Source: Nannochloropsis oceanica (lineage: Eukaryota > Sar > Eustigmatophyceae > Eustigmatales > Monodopsidaceae). From it: DNA of 64,000 nucleotides. The translations under genes and the position numbers were made by a program. The notes under the pieces are model-generated. The model saw nothing but the letters and a program-made list of their open reading frames with translations, was not told the DNA's origin and did no database searches. The stretch lies in the NCBI GenBank assembly GCA_004519485.1, contig CP038119.1, positions 434,001 to 498,000 on the forward strand. The letters are read 5' to 3'. The stretch's first letter is position 1. Each line of letters opens with the position of its first letter. Shown piece after piece: positions 54,492 to 64,000 of this stretch.

Positions 54492-57230
54492 ATGCTCCTT
54501 CGCCATGGCAGCAAGAAACTGTCTGTCATGCCTCGGCTTACTTCTATGATCAGGTAAGTCTCAGTGGAGAAGTCAGAGTGTATCATGGGGGTTGCTGCTG
54601 CTGCGGTGGAAGTACAAGCGGGAATTCGGTGCGTTAGAGACTGTGTATGTCTGACAATCGTCTGCGTTATTGCGACCACTGCTTCCAGCATTTATGTGTG
54701 AGATCACCAGTAATGTGTGTGGTGGAATCTGGCGGGCGCATCCACGGCCTCAAACGCCACACAAGCAAGAGCCACACAAGAGCAGGATCAGAAGATAAAC
54801 GTCAACCCTCTACACTCCCCCTCTTTTCCCCCCCTTTCCCGTCCCCATTCCTATCCTACTCTTGTAGAAGTATCACTTCGGAGACAAAATCATGGGCGAC
54901 GGCGTTGAACGAGCCGCTGGTGAAGACCGACCCTGACTTATATGCCATCATTGAGCAAGAGAAGATCCGGCAGCAGGAGTCCTTAGTGCTGATTGCCTCA
55001 GAGAATTTCACGTCCAAGTAAGTGGTCGTCCAGAAAAGGCTTGAAATAAGAAAACTGAAGACATCTTGATGAAAAAAAAGAGTAAAGTGTGTCTCCGTGA
55101 CCAACTCATGTCTTTGACCATCTCATGTCTTGCATCATTCCTCCTCCCTCCATCTTTTCCGCCTTCAGGTCAGTGTTCGACGCCCTCGGCTCTGTCATGT
55201 CCAACAAGTACTCGGAGGGCTACCCGGCCGCACGCTACTATGGTGGCAATGAGAATATTGACAAGGCAAGACAAATATTATAGGGGATACAAAGAAATAG
55301 CGCGATTCTCATCCCTCCCTTTTTTCGTCCCTTCTCTCCCTTCTCCCCCGCTAGGCACCCCGACCTCAGTGATCAAGACCTGCATGTCTGACCTCACCCC
55401 TCCCTATGTCACTCCTTCCTTCAATAGGTAGAATCTCTCTGTCAGAAACGCGCTTTAGACGCCTTTGGCCTGGACCCCAAAGAGTGGGGCGTGAACGTGC
55501 AAACCCTCTCGGGCTCGCCGGCCAACTTCCAAGCGTACACCGCGGTGCTTGCGCCTCACGACCGGATCATGGCCTTGGACCTGCCCCATGGCGGGCACCT
55601 TTCTCACGGGTATCAGACTGATAGCAAGAAGATTTCGGCGGTATCGATTTTTTTCGAGACGTTCCCGTATCGGTAGGTGAGGGAGGGGAGGGAGAAAAAG
55701 GAGGAAGGGAGGGAGAAAAAGGAGGGAGGGAGAATGGAGGGATGGCGGAAGGGAGGGAGGACGGGAGAGCTATGTATGTCAAAAACTTGTGCTTGATGCG
55801 GCTTTTTTTACGCCACGTCCGAAGGTTGGACGAGTCGACAGGGAGGATTGACTACGACAAGATGGAGGAGAACGCCGCCTTGTTCCGGCCCAAGCTGTTG
55901 GTGGCGGGGGCCTCGGCATACGCCCGGACGATCGATTACGAGAGGATGAGGAAGGTGAGCTTATCCCTCCCAGCAAGCCTCTCTTTATTTCTTTCTCTGC
56001 CCGCTTTATCAGACACCCTTCAGATTCTTCTTACCTATCTCTCCCCCTCCCTTCCCCCTCTCACTACCTCTCTTTCCCCCCCCCCTTTCCCCTCTCACTA
56101 ACTCTCTCAGATTGCTGACAAACACAATGCTTATCTCCTCTCCGACATGGCACACATCTCGGGCTTGGTAGCCGCAGGCGTGATTCCTTCTCCTTTCCCC
56201 CACTCCGACATCGTGACAACGACGACTCACAAGTCTCTGCGCGGCCCGAGGGGGGCTATGATTTTCTACCGGAAGGGGGTGAGGAAGGTGACGAAGAAGG
56301 GGGTGGAGATACCCTACGACTTGGAGGAGAAAATAAATTTCGCCGTCTTCCCGGGCTTGCAAGGGGGCCCTCACAACCACACCATTGCTGCCCTGGCCAC
56401 GGCGCTCAAGCAGGTGGCAACCCCTGAGTTCAAAAAGTACCAGGAGCAAGTGCTCAAGAACAGCGCCAGGCTGGCGGATACTCTCTTGAAGGCGGGCTAC
56501 TCCCTCGTGTCCGGCGGCACGGACAACCATTTGGTGCTCGTCGATTTGAAGCCGCAGCAGGTAAGACCCATCTCTTCCTTCTTGATTCCCTCCCTCGCTC
56601 CCTCCCTCCCTCGCTCCCTCCCTCCCTGATGGAATCTTCCATATGACGTGGGCATATGGGCGAGAGGGCGCAACAAGAGGATAACAAACCTCATCTCCCC
56701 TCCATTCATTCCTTCCATACTCTCTCCCCTCTTTCCTTCCTCCTTCTTCCCTCCCTTCCTCTCTGTAGGTGGACGGCGCCCGTGTGGAGCGTGTGATGGA
56801 GCTTGCCAACATGGCGGCCAACAAAAACACGGTGCCCGGGGACAGGAGCGCCTTGACGCCCGGGGGCATTCGTATCGGCTGCCCGGCCTTGACGAGCCGG
56901 GGGTTTACGGAGGAGGACTTCGAGCAAGTGCGTTCAATCTTTGTTTCACTCCCTAGCTTTTCATTACTCCCGTACTTGTTTGTGAGTCTTGAGAGACAAA
57001 GAGCACGCCGTGACCTTTCCCTGCTTCCCTCCCCCCCTGCCCCCCTTTAGGTCGGCCACTTTTTCGACCGGTCCGTGAAAATTGCCCAAGCCATCAAGAA
57101 GGAAACGGGCCCCAAGATCAAGGACTTCAAAGAGGCCTTGAAGGATGGCCCGGGGAAATACGGAGAGGTGACGAAGCTCAAGGAGGACGTTGTGGCCTTT
57201 GCCAAAAAGTTCCCGACTGTTGGGTTCTAG
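54492..57230 (+). CDS. SHMT: Serine hydroxymethyltransferase, mitochondrial form
   Basis: Eight exons: 54492-54553, 54868-55017, 55169-55265, 55428-55672, 55825-55954, 56111-56560, 56769-56927 and 57051-57230 (490 residues, all phases consistent). Exon 1 encodes a basic amphipathic presequence, [20 protein letters not shown], typical of mitochondrial import. The fold I PLP enzyme follows: [71 protein letters not shown], and the PLP lysine in [13 protein letters not shown] (Lys near 269). It interconverts serine plus tetrahydrofolate with glycine plus 5,10-methylene-THF. Intron 3 (55266-55427) starts with GC (AAG|GCAAGA) rather than GT. Other introns are GT-AG and purine/pyrimidine-rich. Confidence 0.97.
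55672..55770. repeat. Purine-rich (GGGA/GAAAAAGGA) tract in SHMT intron 4
   Basis: About 100 bp of almost uninterrupted A/G, with gggagggagaaaaagga-type repeats, immediately after the donor site. Confidence 0.8.
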
Positions 57231-57726
57231 GGAGGGAGGAAGCGGACATAGACAGACAGGCGGAAAAAGAGGAAGAGAGTGAGGAAGAAAGCGCTGTTGA
57301 GTCTCACCGGTGAGTGTGTGCGCGTGTGTTATATAAAATATTCAAGGAGAAGGATAGAGTTTCTCAAGGCTGTGTGTGATTTGTGTGTGAGTTAAGAAAG
57401 GGAGAGCAGTGAAAGGACTGTAGGACGTGCCTACACCTGAACAGCTTGAATGATAAAAAAGAAGAGACTGTGGAGAGATGGACATGCAACCGAGATCACA
57501 GAGGTTGCCCTCCTCATCTGCTGCTCGCTTACGTGGGTCGTTCTCCCTTCATTTTAGCTTTCTATCTTTCTACTGACTCCTTCCTCTTACACCTCTCCCC
57601 CTTCTGAAGTCTTCAACCACGTGGACCATCATACCAGATTGCAGCACAGCTCCTCACACCCTCTTTTTCATCGACAAAAATGCACCCTCTGCTACTATTC
57701 TCCCCCCTTCTCCTCCCCCCACTCCT
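57231..57726. other. Convergent 3' region, SHMT / GrpE
   Basis: About 500 bp between facing stop codons, purine-rich then pyrimidine-rich, as expected for two 3' UTRs. No gene visible. Confidence 0.45.
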
Positions 57727-58700
57727 TTACGACGACTTTTTAACCGTCCCCACCTGCGCCGGCCGGATGACGCGCCCATTCAGCGTGTACCCCGTCTTCA
57801 AAACCTGCCCTACGCTCCCTCCCTCCCTTCCTGCCTCTTCGTACTCGAATAGCGCATCGTGCAAGTGCGGATCAAACGTGTCCCCTGGCTTGCCGAACTT
57901 CACAATCTTATTCGCTCCGAACACCTTCTGAAGCTGCGTGTCCGTCATTGCCACCCCCTCCACCAACGTCGCTAACAGCCCTCCTTCACGACCTCCCTCA
58001 CTATTGTCGAGAATTTCTTGAGGGACACTCTCGAGGGCACGACCGAGGTTGTCGGCCACGTCTAGCAGCTGCTTGGCGAAGGACTGGAGGGCGAACTGTT
58101 TGGCGCTCTCCATGTCACGGCGGGCAATGGTGCGGACGTTCTCCATTTCGGCAAGGGTGTAGAGAACCTTGTCTTTCAGTTCCTTGTTTTCGGCGGTTAG
58201 TTTCTCTATGAGCTTGGTTTGCTCGTCTTTTTCCTATGGTGAAGGGAAGCGAAGGAGGGGAGAGAAGCGAAGAAGGGAAAGGGAGGAGGGAAGGGTGAGA
58301 GCGGCCTCAGGGACTCGAGTGCTATTTGTCCAGGCTTGCCCCTTTACAGCATTCAGAGCGCGAAATAGTGCTCAAAGTAGAAGGAATTGGGAGCGATAAG
58401 TAACTGTACCTCTTCTGTTGCTACTGCGGCTGCTGCCTTGTGCCCCTCTGCTCCTGCCTTTTCGCCCTCCGCTGCTTTGCCCTGCAATGGTTTGAGAAAG
58501 GAAAGAAACGCGAACAGAATCAGAGGAATTGACGATCACAATAAATAATCAGATTGCTGCTTCTCAAGCACTCCAATCTACGCACGTACGTTGCCCTCCC
58601 CTGCGCCTGTGCCCTGGCTCATGAACGTGCGCCTACTGACACTGCTGATGCCTCTGGGGAAAGCCGCTGTCCGAGACCCAAACACGCTCCGTGCCATCAT
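57727..58700 (-). CDS. MGE1: GrpE nucleotide-exchange factor for mitochondrial Hsp70
   Basis: Three exons on the minus strand: 58700-58590, 58481-58410 and 58233-57727 (229 residues, all phase 0). Exon 1 encodes a mitochondrial presequence, MMARSVFGSRTAAFPRGIS, then SRRTFMSQ. Exon 2 is a low-complexity Ala/Glu linker. Exon 3 carries the long helix (EKLTAENKELKDKVLYTLAE, MENVRTIARRD) and the beta domain with KFGKPGDTFDPHLHDALF and the ending GRVIRPAQVGTV. GrpE releases ADP from DnaK/Hsp70 and drives protein import and folding. A Gly/Glu insertion (NSEGGREGG) lies between helix and beta domain. Exon 1 could have a further 5' exon, but an in-frame ATG with a good presequence makes this unlikely. 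Confidence 0.95.
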
Positions 58701-59177
58701 CTCCGTGGACAGCAAAGGCGTAGACTGCGACCATTGGGTGGCGACACTTATTGCGTTTGAGTAGGGGAAGGAGGGAGTGTGAGGACGGTGCGTGGAAGAG
58801 TGAGACGGAAGGGAAGGACGGGGGGGTGGGGAAGAGGGGAGGAGGCTACTTACGCTGGCCGAGCAAAGGACTTCAGCCCATGTCCCACCCTACTGCAGGC
58901 GGACGTCAACATGGTCGATGATGGCGTGGTCACTGTGTTATGTGTGTTCACGGTACTCATGCGTTGGTAAACGGGAATGGAGAGGAGGATGCTGACGATG
59001 CAGCTGTGAATACCATAGCTGCATGTATGTCCTGACTCTGGCTGCAGCTTAGCCCTTGCAACAAAAGAAGCCAAACTTAATCGTGTGTCCTACCCCAAAA
59101 ACAACACATATTCACAGGGGCAAGGACAAGGCCGTGTCCGCACAAGACGTCGAGGAGGGCAGGAGCTGAGTGGCTGA
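58701..59177. promoter_or_regulatory. Divergent promoter region, GrpE / methionyl-tRNA formyltransferase
   Basis: 477 bp between divergent starts of two organelle-protein genes. An additional small gene is not supported. Confidence 0.45.
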
Positions 59178-60596
59178 ATGATCGCACCTCGTAGTGCTTC
59201 AGTCGCCTCCTGGATGGGAACGATGCTGCTGCTTTTGCTCCAGAGCGCAAATGCCTTTCAAGAGCCCGCATTTGTTGCGGCACGACGAGGGGGAGTCGGC
59301 AGGCGTGGCGTGATGGGAGTGGCAGGGCAAACGATGCGAAGGAGAATTGGAGCCTTGCGAGGTATATGCTTTACTTGCTCCTGGGAGGGAGGTTACACAA
59401 GGGGAGCAGTGAAAGTCTGTCCACACTTGAGACTGCTGTATGGATATTGTCATCTCCTCTTTTGACCATCACCAGCGCACCTCTCTCATTTCTCCTCTCC
59501 ACCACTTCACCCCACAGCCTCCTCCTCCCCCTCCTCTTCCCCCAAACGCGTCATCTTTCTCGGCACACCGGATGTCGCCGCCCTCTCACTCTCCCTCCTC
59601 CTCACGGCATCCAAAGAAGGCCGGGGCGGCAACTTTAGTATCATTTCCGTGGTTACTCAACCCCCTGCACCTTCCGGCCGCAAGCTCAAGCTTACGCCCT
59701 CCCCCGTTCAGACACTGGCGGAATCCGCCGGCCTCCCCGTCCTCACACCCGACAAAGCCAAAGACCCCGCATTTCTATCCACCCTCCAGGCGCTCCAACC
59801 AGACCTGTGTATCACTGCTGCCTATGGGAACTTTCTCCCTTCCTCCTTCCTCGCCCTTCCACGCTTTGGCACGCTGAATATCCACCCATCCCTCCTCCCC
59901 AAATATAGAGGAGCTAGCCCGGTGCAACGCACTTTACAAGCAGGCGATGCTATGACAGGCGTGTCTGTCTTATTTACTGAGCTGAAAATGGATGCCGGGC
60001 CGATTCTGAGGCAGGTCGGTCACCCTTTAGAAGGGGAGGAGAAAGCACCGGAGTTACTCCGGGAACTGTTCGCGGAAGGGACGGAGGCATTGATTCAGGC
60101 CTTACCCTCTGTCTGGGATGGCACTGCCACTCCCCAAGAGCAGGATGAGGAACAGGCGACGAAAGCGAATAAAATAACAGCAGCAGAAGCGGGGATATGT
60201 TTTGAGAAGGAAAGTGCCAGGACGATCCATAATAAAGTAAGGGGCTTCGCTGGCTGGCCGGGCACTTGGGCCTGGTTTGAGCTCGTCGAGGAGGAGGATG
60301 GAGGTAAGAAGAATGATGAGATAGTACGATTGAAGATTGTGACGACACGCGTTGTGGAGCAGGAAGGGGAGGGTCGGAAGGAGGCGGGGGGAAGGGGAGT
60401 GGAGCTGGTGGGTGGAAAGACAGGATGTTTGAGGGTTGTGTGTGGGGACGAGAGTGTGCTGGATTTGCTGGAGGTGCAGCCACCGGGAAAGAAGGTGATG
60501 GATAGTAAGAGTTATGCGAACGGGTTGAGAGGGAGGACTTTACGGTGGAGGCCGATGCCGAAAAAGGAAGTGGAGGAGGGAGTGGAGGGGGCATGA
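59178..60596 (+). CDS. FMT: Methionyl-tRNA formyltransferase, plastid-targeted
   Basis: Two exons, 59178-59361 and 59518-60596 (420 residues), joined at TGCGAG|GTATAT...CCACAG|CC. The N-terminus MIAPRSASVASWMGTMLLLL ends QSANAF|QEPAF, a signal peptide with the Ala-Phe cleavage motif of stramenopile plastid proteins, followed by an Arg-rich transit-like stretch. The formyltransferase domain has RVIFLGTPDVAALSL, LNIHPSLLPKYRGASPVQRT with the catalytic Asn and His, and TGVSVLFTELKMDAGPI with the catalytic Asp. The C-terminal OB-like domain ends LEVQPPGKKVMD and ANGLRG, as in bacterial Fmt. It formylates initiator Met-tRNA with 10-formyl-THF to start translation in the plastid. Confidence 0.95.
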
Positions 60597-60815
60597 GGGA
60601 TTTTGAATGAAACCGACTGCGAAAAATTATATCTTTGTCAACCAATCGTGAACCTTTTCCTCGGCGTCGTTTCCCTTTCTGTACATCGCGTATCATCCCC
60701 TCGTTCAAACAATACTTTCTAATGCTTTCGACTACGCCCCCGTTGGTGTGAATAGGCGACCTATTTACTCGTCTGGTCGAGAAAAAAAGATTTCCCCTTT
60801 GCCTTCATGTTTTTC

Positions 60816-61277
60816 TCATTTCATCTCGTCTTTGATCTGTTGGTTTGTGTGTATGCATGGCGCCTGTAAGTCGTAGATCAGATAAGCGTGTAAAAATGAC
60901 GCAGGACCTTGCCCTGATTCTCCCTACTGCGCTTTCCTTGTTTTTTTTTTCACTCACCTTCTCAAGGACCGCCTCGAACTCCTCTTGCCGCGTCGCCACC
61001 ATGCTAGCCAACACCGGGTCTTGATCTGTCAGCCAGAGCAAGAAGGTAGGGTAATCGTTTAGCTCGAGTGCCTTGTAGAATGAGAGCGTGGCCAAATTTA
61101 GTGAGATGCCCAGGCGGCAAAAAAGATCTCGACATTGTCAATCCGCCAACAAACCTTGGTCCAATGGGGGAAATTCAACCAATCGACGCATGATAAATCC
61201 AAGGCAGCGTGTACCAGTTCTTGTTGTTTTTGGGTAGCGTGGGCGTTGTCCTTGGTGGCACCTGCCTGCCTTCCCAT
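60816..61277 (-). CDS. Small three-exon gene, unknown product
   Basis: Exons 61277-61155, 61071-60958 and 60863-60816 on the minus strand, all phase 0, encode 94 residues. It starts MGRQAGATKDNAHATQKQQE, continues CVDWLNFPHWTK joined to ALELNDYPTFLLWLTDQDPV, and ends IHTNQQIKDEMK. Donors are AAG|GTTTGT and AAG|GTGAGT; acceptors are CTACAAG|GC and TTACAG|GC. The sequence is Trp-rich and helix-forming, with good splice sites in consistent phase, so I think it is real. No family is recognised. The first donor is not optimal. Confidence 0.6.
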
Positions 61278-61858
61278 TGGGAAAGACGAGTTTGGCCTAG
61301 AAGCAACGAGAGGGGGGGAGAAAATAAAGATGCTCTTTCTTCGACTCCATGACTCCAGTGGCCGCGCGACTAGGCGAATGGGTAGATTGTCTAATATGTA
61401 GGGGCTTCCACCCCCCCGCTTCCACCCCCCCTTCCCAACCTCCTACCCTTTTTTTGGGTTTGGTCCGCAAACGGCAACTTTTGAAACGACGCCATCATAT
61501 CCAGTCCGATCGCCGTCCGCTTTGCCATACATATTTCGTCCCCATGACCGCTTACTATGGCAGTGCATGCACGCACGTGTCATAATGTGTACGTGCACGC
61601 ACGAGGCCGCGTAGTGCTGACATGTGGTCGGCGGTTGTGCTTCCAGTATGCGTCTCGATCGTTAGAGGTGTATGACCCAACCCACTCCATTGCTTCATCT
61701 CACTATCATCCATTCCATCGTATATGCCCCTCAAACACCTACAGACAGGAAATTGAACGGCTCTTAAAAAACGCCAGCAAGATCCCATGGATAACCTCCG
61801 GTAAGTCGCCAGGATAACCATCGATTAGCAGCCAGGCCCGCGCTTTTCTTCGTAAAAC
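61278..61858. promoter_or_regulatory. Divergent intergenic region with a possible 5' UTR intron of the USP gene
   Basis: 581 bp between divergent starts. A strong donor (CTCCG|GTAAGT, at 61801) lies 58 bp before the USP ATG. The nearest acceptor candidates are after that ATG or out of phase with it. Confidence 0.35.
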
Positions 61859-64000
61859 ATGCAGCACGGGAAAGGCAAAGGTGGAGGCTTCGGAAGAAAG
61901 GGCGGCGCGGACCACGTGCAAAGTTTTAAGCGGCTGCTGCAGGGTAAGGGGCAAGCAAAAAACGGAATCAACGACAGTAGCATCGTCCCTGGTGGTCAGC
62001 GACGGCGCATCGAATTCCATAAGGCCCGCAAGCCCCAGAATGGCTTCATCTCCCTCTCCACCCCGATCACCTCCACCAACAGCAGCAGCAGCAGCAATAA
62101 CGGCCTCGCCGCCGGCTCGAGCTCCAAGAAATCTAATGCCCGCGACGTAGGAGCGGCTGCCATAGGTTTACCAGCACCCGAAAAGGGCCTCTTTCCCGAG
62201 TCAAAAATCCGCTCATTGATGTCTTGGGTCGGCGTGGGGAGGACAGGGCCAGGGCTGTACAATCTGGGCAACACCTGCTTCCTCAATGCGACCTTGCAAT
62301 GCCTCGCATACATCCCCCCATTGGCTCAATATTTCATTGAAGGAGGAGGGTCATCATTGTCATTGTCCTCGTCCATGCAGCGTATTCCAGGTGGAGGTGG
62401 TGGAGGAGGAGGAGGAGGAGGAGGGTGGCTAGGTCTCGTGCGTGACTTGATCGTGAACATGCACACAGGCCGAGGAAGCGGCAGCGATATAGGAGGCGGA
62501 CGAGCAGGAGGAGAGAGCAGCCATCGCACGCACCACCACAGTCATAATCATTACCACTATCATCACCAGAAGCAGCAGCAACAGCAGGTCTCCTGCCGGG
62601 AAGGCTCCCGGAGCCCCATCTCCCCCAAGGCGATCGTCGGCAACCTCAGAGCTCTGAATAAACACTTTCGGGTAGGCCGTCAAGAAGACGCGCATGAATT
62701 TCTCCGGCACCTTATCGATGCCCTGCAGAATGCGTGCTTGAAAATCGCCAAGGTCAAGAGCAATGCTGGCCACCGGCTGGCGGAAACGACGTTTGTGCAC
62801 CGGATTTTCGGCGGGTATCTCCGATCGCAGGTCAAGTGTACGGGTTGTGGGTTTGCTAGTGACACGTACGACAGCTTTTTGGATTTGTCGTTGGAGATTC
62901 ATGGGAAGGTGGGGACCTTGGAGGAGGCCTTGGCCCGGTTCACGGCCGTGGAGACCCTGGACAAGGCGAACCGGTGGAGGTGCTCGAGTTGTAACCATCT
63001 GGTGTGTGCCAAGAAGCAGCTGACAGTGCACACAGCGCCAAATGTGTGTACTGTCCAATTGAAGCGGTTCATGTTTGGCTCCCGAAGCTCCAAGGTAGGT
63101 AAGGGGATCAGCTACCCCGAGGACTTGCGCCTGCCTGTCTCGGGGCCCGAGCGCGCGGCCGAGTACCGACTGGCCGGCGTGTTGGTGCACGCGGGGGCGA
63201 GTGTGAATATGGGTCACTATTTCTCCTTTGTTAAGGCGGGGAATGGCATGTGGTACGAGATGGATGACTCGCACGTGTCGCAGGTAGGGGTGCAGACCGT
63301 GTTGAGGCAGCACGCCTACCTTCTGTTTTACGTCAAGGTCGTCAAACCCGCCCTCCCTCCCTTCCTCCCTAATTTTACGGGAAAGAGAATGGCGGAGATG
63401 GAATCGGGATTAAAAAAGGAAGAGAAGAAGAAGGAGAAGAAGAAAAAGAAGGAGGAGGAGGACGACGTAGGGAAGGTGATGACTAAGAAGGAGAGGAAGG
63501 AGGAGAAGAAGGAGAAGAAGAAGGTGGCAGACAAGTCCAAGAGAAGAGCCGAGGCCAAGGAAGAGGAACAGAAGCAAGCCGCCGCCACCACTGCTACAGC
63601 AGCAGCAGCAGGGACCACCACCAGCACTACTACTGCCATTAGCAGTATTTGTAGCAGCAACAGCAGCAACAGTATTGTGGAGCAAAGGCTGGCCACCCCA
63701 GGGTGGAGCCAAGTGTTGGCGAAGATGAGAGAAGAAGACGCCCGAGCAGAAGACCCTACCAAGGATTTTATGGTCGGTTTGAGGGGGAAGGGGGGAAGGG
63801 AGGAAGACGAAGCGGGAAGACTGCTGAGCATGGTAGACCATTCGTGGGCGCAATGTAAGGACTTGGCGATGTTCATGCAACAGGCACGGGATGCGGAGGG
63901 AGGGAGGAAGGGGTGGAAGGAACGAGAGAGGGGCGATGATAAGAAAGGGGAGAAGGAGAAAGATAACTCAGGAATACAGCAGCAACAGGTTGTTGGTGAT
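61859..64000 (+). CDS. Ubiquitin carboxyl-terminal hydrolase, USP36/42-like (partial, runs off right edge)
   Basis: An open frame from ATG 61859 (MQHGKGKGGGFGRK) has no stop before the window ends, giving 714 codons so far. Catalytic Cys box GPGLYNLGNTCFLNATLQCL has Cys near residue 140. The second box is GRQEDAHEFLRHL near 275. Two CxxC pairs (VKCTGCG, WRCSSCN) form the finger. The His box is NMGHYFSFV (His near 453) followed by WYEMDDSHVS and YLLFYVK. This is a C19 cysteine protease that removes ubiquitin; the USP36/42 group acts in the nucleus and nucleolus. Between the Cys box and second box lies an insertion with poly-Gly and His/Gln-rich runs. After the domain comes a long Lys/Glu-rich basic tail, fitting nucleolar location. 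Confidence 0.92.
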   Translation, partial: MQHGKGKGGGFGRKGGADHVQSFKRLLQGKGQAKNGINDSSIVPGGQRRRIEFHKARKPQNGFISLSTPITSTNSSSSSNNGLAAGSSSKKSNARDVGAAAIGLPAPEKGLFPESKIRSLMSWVGVGRTGPGLYNLGNTCFLNATLQCLAYIPPLAQYFIEGGGSSLSLSSSMQRIPGGGGGGGGGGGGWLGLVRDLIVNMHTGRGSGSDIGGGRAGGESSHRTHHHSHNHYHYHHQKQQQQQVSCREGSRSPISPKAIVGNLRALNKHFRVGRQEDAHEFLRHLIDALQNACLKIAKVKSNAGHRLAETTFVHRIFGGYLRSQVKCTGCGFASDTYDSFLDLSLEIHGKVGTLEEALARFTAVETLDKANRWRCSSCNHLVCAKKQLTVHTAPNVCTVQLKRFMFGSRSSKVGKGISYPEDLRLPVSGPERAAEYRLAGVLVHAGASVNMGHYFSFVKAGNGMWYEMDDSHVSQVGVQTVLRQHAYLLFYVKVVKPALPPFLPNFTGKRMAEMESGLKKEEKKKEKKKKKEEEDDVGKVMTKKERKEEKKEKKKVADKSKRRAEAKEEEQKQAAATTATAAAAGTTTSTTTAISSICSSNSSNSIVEQRLATPGWSQVLAKMREEDARAEDPTKDFMVGLRGKGGREEDEAGRLLSMVDHSWAQCKDLAMFMQQARDAEGGRKGWKERERGDDKKGEKEKDNSGIQQQQVVGD
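62393..62425 (+). repeat. GGA/GGT trinucleotide tract
   Basis: An almost pure ggtggaggagga run encodes poly-Gly within the USP insertion. Confidence 0.85.

Noticed and set aside
62429-63313. 294-codon minus-strand frame
   Set aside because: Antisense to the USP catalytic domain, which carries all the expected motifs on the plus strand.
1-64000. Transposons, retroelements or viral remnants
   Set aside because: No transposase, reverse transcriptase, integrase or capsid-like protein segment and no terminal repeats of element size were recognised; only short local repeats were found.

Overview
This is eukaryotic nuclear DNA from a photosynthetic stramenopile, most likely a eustigmatophyte of the Nannochloropsis/Microchloropsis type. 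That is inferred from three things: compact genes on both strands with few short GT-AG introns; several proteins whose N-terminus is an ER signal peptide ending at an aromatic residue (the bipartite plastid-targeting signature of secondary red plastids); and the mixture of plant-like and animal-like gene families. No database search was possible. Gene models were assembled by translating the DNA and matching splice-site phase. No tRNA, rRNA, CRISPR array, transposase or reverse transcriptase was recognised.

Layout. 0.3-6.2 kb: a secreted/membrane ADAM-type metalloprotease with a PTR-repeat stalk and seven Kre9/Knh1-like beta domains. 6.9-12.9 kb (minus): a 2,014-residue N-terminal-motor kinesin. 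13.4-18.6 kb (plus): an arylsulfatase followed by a membrane-anchored purple acid phosphatase, a likely sulfate/phosphate scavenging pair. 18.8-21.0 kb (minus): PRMT5. 21.7-23.9 kb: sodium:solute symporter. 24.5-26.1 kb (minus): aldonolactone oxidase. 27.1-28.3 kb (minus): BSD-domain protein. 28.7-30.2 kb: plastid-type ClpP. 30.8-36.7 kb (minus): a six-exon Slo/BK-like potassium channel. 37.4-38.4 kb: glyoxylate/succinic semialdehyde reductase. 39.1-40.3 kb: class 3 lipase. 41.9-44.3 kb: a single-C2 MCTP-like membrane protein. 45.5-46.3 kb (minus): a predicted thylakoid-lumen protein.

From 46.3 to 51.4 kb the sequence is gene-poor. It holds a possible micro-gene, an Alba-domain gene with an apparent frameshift, a field of short direct and inverted repeats, and an orphan transmembrane exon. 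This is the least explained part of the window.

51.4-64.0 kb is dense again: a plastid-targeted transhydrogenase-like flavoprotein (minus), mitochondrial serine hydroxymethyltransferase (plus, with a GC-AG intron), mitochondrial GrpE (minus), plastid methionyl-tRNA formyltransferase (plus), a small unknown three-exon gene (minus) and a USP36-like deubiquitinase running off the right edge. SHMT and the formyltransferase are both folate one-carbon enzymes, and SHMT, GrpE, the formyltransferase and the flavoprotein are all predicted organelle proteins. Most neighbours are divergent or convergent pairs, so short shared promoters and 3' regions are the rule.
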